From the NCBI GenBank assembly GCA_020081605.1, contig JAHREC010000011.1:1302001-1366000 (forward strand): 64,000 bases of DNA. Direction: 5' to 3'. The notes below the pieces were generated by a model, which was not told the origin of the DNA, did no database searches, and saw only the letters and a program-made list of their open reading frames with translations. This document shows, one piece after another, positions 58,177 to 64,000 of the stretch. Within the stretch, counting starts at the first letter, position 1. Every line of letters begins with the position of its first letter. Origin of the DNA: Albifimbria verrucaria (lineage: Eukaryota; Ascomycota; Sordariomycetes; Hypocreales; Stachybotryaceae). The translations under genes and the position numbers were made by a program.

Positions 58177-60120
58177 GATTAGGATTTGTACAGTGTCTCC
58201 TTGAGCTTGGGTGCGAATCGAAAGAGATCTGACCATAGGATGCCTTTGCATGGAACATCCATATATATACTCAGCGATGTACACATAAAATGAATTTACA
58301 CAGACAGCTTGATCATAGATCTTTGCGCTGTAACGGAGATCTCGATTCAAGTGGTGATGAAGTCTTCCTCTGATCGAAAAATGGTGGCTTCACACAATAG
58401 AACATACTCCAAGCGACTGTAACCTCCAATAGAGGATCATACACGCATTGCAGCAGTCTTGTACCTCAACCGGCAAGCAAACAACGCAATGATGAGACGA
58501 TGATGCGTGAATATTACATAGTCCATGTAATACAACAAGATGACTTCATTTGTAGCAATTTGTTTTGCTGAATGTGCATTATTTGACGTGGAAAAATTCT
58601 ATTCGCCAGTATCTATCCAACCACCGGTCAATGTAGCCCAGCTCGAGGATCAAATGCTCCCGTGATGGTGTTCACCACCACGACCATAGTTACTTCACCC
58701 TCTACTAGTCACCATGGATAAAAATGCCAAAGGACGGGATTCGCTGGAAACTGGCAACCAATCGATATGGTAGACGTCAATGAGTTATTCCTTACGTCAG
58801 TATCTACATATGTTGATGAAAAGGACAGTTGGTGTAAGGACATCTGTGTCGTGAATACAATGTTGTATTCTGATTCTTGGGAATTGGTGAATGACTACTA
58901 CATACCTTTTGTAAAGTAGACTGATTTTGCCTACCTGGGTAGTGGCGCACCTGGCTTCAATGCAAGGACGACAATGACGTGGTCAGTTCGTTGTAATGAG
59001 GGCACCTTGAGAAGATCCAAACTTCCAATTCTTCGCGAACAAATAGTTGCGCAGCTGTCTTAGAGGTGAGAAAATGGAAGCAGGACATTTAAATGATACA
59101 AAATGAGAAAGTCTCGGGGCCATCATGTTCAAAATGATATTTTGTATGCGCAAAGCCGCCAAAGTTCGCTCTTTGGATGCCCATGACAGGCCATCATAAC
59201 TCGAAAATTGTCTCCCATCCCTTCCTCGACACCATTTTCCCTCTCTTATACTAGAGTCTCCTCAAATCTGCTCTCGCCCGTCTATTCTTACATCGCCACT
59301 TCCCGTACCCATAAACAGCAAGGGAGATATACCTTAGCCTAGGCTCACTAGGGTGCAAGACAAAGCATCTGTAGCCCCATCAGCACTGTTATGAGGACTT
59401 TATATGCGGCCATAGGGAAGTAGCAAGAAACAGATCGATTTTATAATTGGCTACCAGCTACAGAGTCAATAGTTAGCTATAACGGCTCCATTTAGTGGCT
59501 CATGCAGGCTCGTTGAACTACAGACCCCTGTGTGCATCTAAGCACAGCACCTTTTTATAGGACATCAGTATCTGCCACGGTTGACGGCGACCGTATCAGC
59601 TCTGATATACAATAGATATAAGTGCTAGATTTATCTGGAGCACCTTATATTAGGGACTGGTCCGTTAGCTTAGACAATTGTTGACAAACACAATGTCTTG
59701 CCCTCCAAAGCGAGTAGCTTAGACTATGAATTGTTTATCATCCAGCAACCTTTCTTCCTTCTCTACTTTCCTAGTACGATATTAACTCAAAGAGAGTAAA
59801 ATGCCGATATGGGCTAGGTTTCGTGGTGTATTCATGAATGTCTCTGAAATTATCCGTCAACATTGATCCAACCAGTAAATCTCATATGCGGCCTTTAAGA
59901 CTTGTGACTAGTTGTTTCGGTACGAAGGATCAGATCTTCTTTACAGGTTATGTCTGTAGTGTCCACGTATAGTCCATCAATACACAATAGACTAGTTAGT
60001 AATTTCAAGTCATATGATTCATACGGTGAATGCATAGAGAGATTACGCGGTCCCTTGTTGACTGAGTGAAATGGTTTAAATAGTGATCTAGCTCATCGTT
60101 GTGTATCAGGCTCAATTCGT
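58177..60120. other. Intergenic region (1.9 kb)
   Basis: No gene seen. Contains the first copy of a 91-bp repeat (59476-59566). Confidence 0.4.
59476..59566. repeat. 91-bp direct repeat, copy 1
   Basis: Matches 61180-61270 over 91 bp in the same orientation with about seven substitutions (from gctataacggct to ataggacatc). Confidence 0.85.
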
Positions 60121-60420
60121 TTATCTACCTACGGCCTCCGGCTCATTCCATAATGAACCATCCATCCGGAAGATCTGCTGAGTTTTTTCACATGCGCAAG
60201 TGATAACAAACATGTGCTTTGTCGCACAGATCGCCACTATCGTGTATAGATCTTGACGCACATGATTGGCAACGAAAAGCAACAAGGCGTTTGCATCCCC
60301 GTCATCGTACCATTTTCGCATGGTCCTAAAATCAGAATCCTCGTATACATTATGCCAGATGCACTCTATGCCCGTGATGTTCACGTTTGGATCAGAGATG
60401 GAGATTTCCCGTGATGTTGA
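60121..60420 (-). CDS. Possible second exon of the cysteine-rich secreted protein, or a separate ORF
   Basis: An open frame (whole ORF 60537-60121, 138 codons) with patterned content (NITGIECIWHNVYEDSDF, RKWYDDGDANALLLFV, FRMDGSLWNEP). It can be joined to the upstream gene if the GTAAGT donor at 60522-60527 pairs with the CTAG acceptor near 60423, giving a protein of about 180 residues. Alternatively, reading through the intron from an ATG near 60537 gives a different hydrophobic start. I do not recognise the family. Confidence 0.35.
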   Translation of the reverse strand, partial: STSREISISDPNVNITGIECIWHNVYEDSDFRTMRKWYDDGDANALLLFVANHVRQDLYTIVAICATKHMFVITCACEKTQQIFRMDGSLWNEPEAVGR

Positions 60421-60521
60421 ACTAGCGGCAAACTGAGGGATGACCGCAGGAGATGTTGATGTTTCTGTAGGCTTGTTGTTAGATTCTTGTAGAATGGGAC
60501 ATTGAAGAAGAAAGATGATAC

Positions 60522-60755
60522 TTACTGGCATCCACATTTTGATCTGCAGTTTTTGTCATCGCAAAGGAATGTGCCGTAGCTATCGCACCTACAACCAGCA
60601 GACCCTCCAGGAAGGCACGTATCGTACATACCACCGCTGCAAACAATGCGGTAGGATCCTCGAGGTTGCAGATCAACCTTTGGATCAATGGCGGTGGCGT
60701 GAGTAGAGACAGCAAGGCATAAGAATGCAAGAAGTGCGTGGCTAGTGCGGGCCAT
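60522..60755 (-). CDS. Small secreted cysteine-rich protein (eight Cys)
   Basis: 77 residues from the ATG at 60755 (MARTSHALLAFLCLAVST). A signal peptide of about 20 residues is followed by a short pro-region and a mature core of about 45 residues with eight Cys in the order C, C, CRC, C, C, CGC. This is the profile of fungal effector-like or antimicrobial-type secreted peptides, but no family can be named. The last codons overlap a perfect GTAAGT donor, so the unspliced stop may be bypassed in a spliced transcript. The dispersed repeat copy B lies directly upstream, 34 bp from the start. Confidence 0.55.
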   Translation of the reverse strand: MARTSHALLAFLCLAVSTHATAIDPKVDLQPRGSYRIVCSGGMYDTCLPGGSAGCRCDSYGTFLCDDKNCRSKCGCQ

Positions 60756-60788
60756 GGCGTCGTTTATATACTTTTGAGGGTAGGCAAA

Positions 60789-60854
60789 GATGACAAATGA
60801 GTTAAGCACTTGGCCTAGATAGTGCGTTATTGAACAGTGGCAAGATCCGATACA
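60789..60854. repeat. Dispersed repeat, copy B (66 bp)
   Basis: Partner of 51612-51676. It sits in the 5' flank of the small secreted cysteine-rich gene. Confidence 0.75.
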
Positions 60855-61179
60855 ATGTACCATCTTCCAGCATTATATAATTACGAAGAACCACATTTAC
60901 CCCTTAACCCGAATGGCTCGGTGCAAATGCTCCTTACAAAAGACCTCGCATGAGAGCCCTGCAAAAGGTCCTTGCAAGAGGGCTCAATTGTCATGATGAA
61001 TGTTGGTCGTGATTTATTGACACCGAGTTTCGAGCACCTGATGCATGGTCATGTAAGATGTTGGAGCAACAAGCTTCCTTTTTCGGTCAGAAGGTGTCCA
61101 CTGGGATCTGAGATCGAGATTTTGGGTAGGCAAGAACTGATGCCATTTACGCAAGCTTACACGACGAGGGCAATCCACG

Positions 61180-61270
61180 GCTATAACGGCTCGATTTAGT
61201 GGCTCATGCAGGCTTGTTGAACGATAGACCCCTGTGTGTATCTAAGCACAGCACCCTTTTATAGGACATC
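61180..61270. repeat. 91-bp direct repeat, copy 2
   Basis: Partner of 59476-59566. The two copies are 1.7 kb apart and flank the small secreted-protein gene. Confidence 0.85.
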
Positions 61271-61828
61271 TCGGCACCTCGGCCATCACCGCCTCCACAG
61301 AAGGAGCGATAGGCCGTTAAAGATTAGAAAGAGAGCGCGCAGCAGTGGAGCCAGCAAAGTAAGGGTATTAAACCCCGTGGGTTCAACAACAAGTAATTGA
61401 ATACTATTTCATACCAGGTTGAAGAAGATTATATGAAGAAACTTTAAGGAACAAATTCTTGGGAAAACTAATCCCTTTTCCCAAGTTTGTGAAAGAGTCT
61501 TAGCTCAGGATGTGGTATGTGATTAAGAATTCAAAAGAGCACATAATAATAATAAAACTTCGTTAGAACAAGCCAATAACATACCTTATGTTTTTGAGGC
61601 CAGAAAGTCACAGAGCTATAGTGATAAGATCGAAATGATGGTAAAACTTTGACGCGGTTGATGAGGTATGGTTATTGCTATCACCTAGTTTCCAATTCTC
61701 ACCGAACCAAATACTAAGCAGTTGACACTTCGTCAGATACTATCAAATTAACAGATTTAAAGGTTCCAATTACTAGGCCTCCTACCAAACTCAAAATTTC
61801 TGATCCCTCAATTACTTTAAACTTCATC

Positions 61829-63627
61829 TTAGAAGCACATCTCGACTTGCCATTGAACTTGAAGATCCCGGTCTAACCACAATACTATTTGCATTGGATA
61901 TTCCAGAGTTCTCAAGCCTAGTAGATGCTGGAGCAAGCTCGTATGCGTTTTCGTACAAGTCCCTGGCCATCCTTGGCCTACGGGATTTTTGTTAAGACAG
62001 GTAGGAGAGCCTGCCAGTGGGTCTGGGATCTGGAGCTCAAGGTCTTGAGTATACTCCTGATCTAAGTATGTGAGGGTAGAGGATTGGCCACCTCCATCCC
62101 CGGTATTGCTCGGTGACTCCAAATTGTCCTGGCCCGGTTTTTGCCATCTTTAGGCACAAATGTTGCATAAATCGTATTCCGAAAGGGTTTCGTTAGGCCG
62201 AAGACGATTGGGATGGCTAATCCAGGAGATACACCATAAATGTAGCCGATAATGCTGGCCCTCGCTGTGGTGGAGCTTAAATCAGGCTCATCAGCTTGGA
62301 CCATACGAGCCATTTTTAAGGTGTGTCAAGATCTTGTAGAACCATGGCTAGAATGAATCCTCTATCAAACATTTGACAGTAAGTTTCTGAAGTTGATAGT
62401 TATATGGAGAGACAATCTTCGACGAAATCAGTCAAGGTACTGTAGGACTTACGAGATCAAAACGATGGCAATTGAAAGTCGTGGGACTAGCCAATTGCCA
62501 TGAAGGATGGTTCTTGACGTGCGATACCGTCCCCAAAGGTCCGCCCTGGTGTGGGACCCGAATTTCCAGGTTTCCATTTCCTTGGATCCAAGACCTTCCA
62601 GCTAATTGAGTAATCTCCACACAGGTGCCCTGTCCTATCCTTTCTCCAGGAGTTTTGACTTCCTACGTATTTCCACAAAATCACAAGGATGAGTATAATG
62701 CTAAGAGTGCATGCGGTAGTAGCTTGCGCGTTGGCTACAAACATGTAGGTGGTCCAATTCCGTTGTATGGCAGGGACATACTCCAATCCTATCGTAATTC
62801 CAGTTAGGATAAAAGGCAAAATTTTGCTAAGCATAACATAAACACGCTCGGCGTATTTGTTGTGAGCCCAAATACCATATATAGACATAGTAACGTTGAG
62901 AGTACTAACGATGATCTAGTGTGAGCTGGACAAATAGATGATAGGTTCTGTTATCTTTAGGATTCTAGGAAGACTCACTATGCAAATAGGTAGGTCGACT
63001 CAATAATATAGCAGAAGAATCCTTCCCATAGTCAGCACCAAAGTGTCCACGCCTCACCATGCCATCTTCTTTAGCTTCCGCACGCAATTGAGTAGCCGTA
63101 GCACAGGTCCAAACTTACGTATGTTTGACAAAACAAGCAAAAACCCGAAGTTTCCGCTTTTAAACATAACCTCCGCACTTGGATAATTGGCCTTGATGTA
63201 GTCTAATTTTGCCCGCGAAACGTCGCTATAGTGGCTGCAGTGAGGGACTGAACTTAGCTCTTTGATCATTTTGATACGAAATCGTCTGCTGGCTACACTA
63301 AAGGGCTAATTAATAGGAAACATACGTGTAGTGGTAAATTTGCTGTATGATGCTGCTCATGATGCATATCAGCAGGAAATAAGCCATCAAGGCAACATCT
63401 ATTTAGGTACTCGCGGTTAGCGGAATGATCTAATCACCAGGAGAGATCCTGTTAAGAGTTTTGAAGTGGAATCTGAGTCCAAAATGTGAAATTAATAACC
63501 TACAACCAGCGCGCTCTCGATGAACCCAGAGTAACCAGATCAGGGCAAGATCACTAAGAAGACAAATAAAGGTGTATATGAGAACGCCAACTGCGTCTCC
63601 TAAAGTGCCTGATGGTAGTCCGGACAT
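61829..63627 (-). CDS. Multi-pass membrane protein of unknown family, several exons, frameshifts
   Basis: The ATG at 63627 starts MSGLPSGTLGDAVGVLIYTFICLL (first helix). Further helices come from exons near 63381-63308 (VALMAYFLLICIM), 63274-63119 (ends GFLLVLSNI), about 63030-62985 and 62916 onward (KILPFILTGITIGL, TTACTLSIILILVILW), then NWLVPRLSIAIVLIS and GVSPGLAIPIVFGLTKPFR. About seven helices are likely. The C-terminal tail is hydrophilic (NTGDGGGQSS). Single-base gaps: CCCC (plus) at 62531-62534, near 62317-62320 and TTT (plus) at 62149-62151; the exon near 63000 is also unclear. The order of features resembles fungal seven-helix receptor-like proteins, but I cannot assign a family. 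The exon map is a draft. Confidence 0.6.
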
Positions 63628-64000
63628 TATTTCAAACGATGGAAGATGTTTGATATAGTCACAGCAGCCAACAAATCATAGTGTAAACTGCTTAGTCGCT
63701 GCACTGGTGATGTTAATTGTTGAGAAAATGCAGATTCAAGCCACCAAAGCTGGCAAACGTGCGATACATTAGTTCTTACATGCAGTATCCATAACATGCC
63801 GCACTATTTTTATCAATTTCCGTTGGTATTTAAAGTGTAGTAAGAATCGGCCAACATACAGTAGCATTGTAATGTTATAACTGTACCATCCATTGCAACC
63901 GATCGTTGTTGGTTCTACAGAGGAAGAGCCCCCAGAAGGAGAGTGTGACAGACAGTACCTAATCGTATAATCACACGGCTTAGGCTTATCATGCTAATCA
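63628..64000. other. Right edge, no gene seen
   Basis: 373 bp upstream of the membrane-protein gene. No ORF of note. Confidence 0.4.

Larger units (their letters stand above)
60756..61828. other. Intergenic region with two repeat copies
   Basis: Contains repeat copy B (60789-60854) and copy 2 of the 91-bp repeat (61180-61270). The remainder is AT-rich with no gene seen. Confidence 0.45.

Noticed and set aside
1..64000. Repeat-induced point mutation as the cause of broken genes
   Set aside because: RIP makes C-to-T changes and stop codons, not single-base deletions in homopolymers; the broken genes are not repeats.

Overview
The window is nuclear DNA of a filamentous ascomycete (Pezizomycotina; the gene families fit Hypocreales such as Fusarium relatives, but the species cannot be fixed). 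The evidence is short spliceosomal introns (about 45-76 nt, GTAAGT-like donors, CTAAC/CTGAC-like branch sites, YAG acceptors), HET, NACHT and HeLo proteins, a Zn2Cys6 regulator, fungal rhodopsin-fold proteins and an intron-containing tRNA-Leu.

Layout. 1-1.6 kb: end of a cytochrome P450 gene. 2.9-15 kb: an allorecognition/innate-immunity-type island with an F-box-like gene, a HeLo-NACHT STAND gene, a divergently transcribed HET gene, and a PNP-NACHT-ankyrin STAND gene that converges on the HET gene. 16.5-18.1 kb: a seven-helix fungal rhodopsin-domain protein. 20.8 kb: tRNA-Leu(CAG). 21.4-30.1 kb: a GH43 exo-1,3-galactanase-like enzyme with a CBM35-like tail, a divergent pair of Tm-1-like genes (UPF0261 and TIM-barrel halves), an NmrA-like reductase and a PL7 alginate-lyase-like enzyme. 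32.5-42.1 kb: a sugar-acid catabolic cluster: MFS permease, DHDPS-family aldolase, aldo-keto reductase, D-galactonate-dehydratase-like enolase-superfamily enzyme and a Zn2Cys6 regulator. 42.6-58.2 kb: a secondary-metabolism-type cluster: an A-T-R NRPS-like reductase, a 14-TM MFS exporter, a secreted cysteine-containing protein, a second P450, a free-standing acyl-reductase and a cupin dioxygenase. 60.1-63.6 kb: a small secreted cysteine-rich protein and a multi-pass membrane protein.

How the genes fit together. The 32-42 kb enzymes would take D-galactonate (or a close epimer) to 2-keto-3-deoxy-galactonate, split it to pyruvate and glyceraldehyde, and reduce the aldehyde to glycerol. Uptake would be by the MFS permease and control by the Zn2Cys6 protein. 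This is an oxidative, non-phosphorylating (De Ley-Doudoroff-like) route, and the galactanase 10 kb upstream could feed it. The 42-58 kb genes would activate a carboxylic acid, reduce it to aldehyde or alcohol, oxidise it and export it.

Caution on the sequence. At least 35 reading-frame breaks occur. With one exception (near 12905) every break is repaired by adding one base, most often in a short homopolymer, while five spliced or unspliced genes are perfectly open. This looks like uncorrected long-read assembly error rather than gene decay. I describe broken genes as probably functional, and give spans that bridge the breaks.
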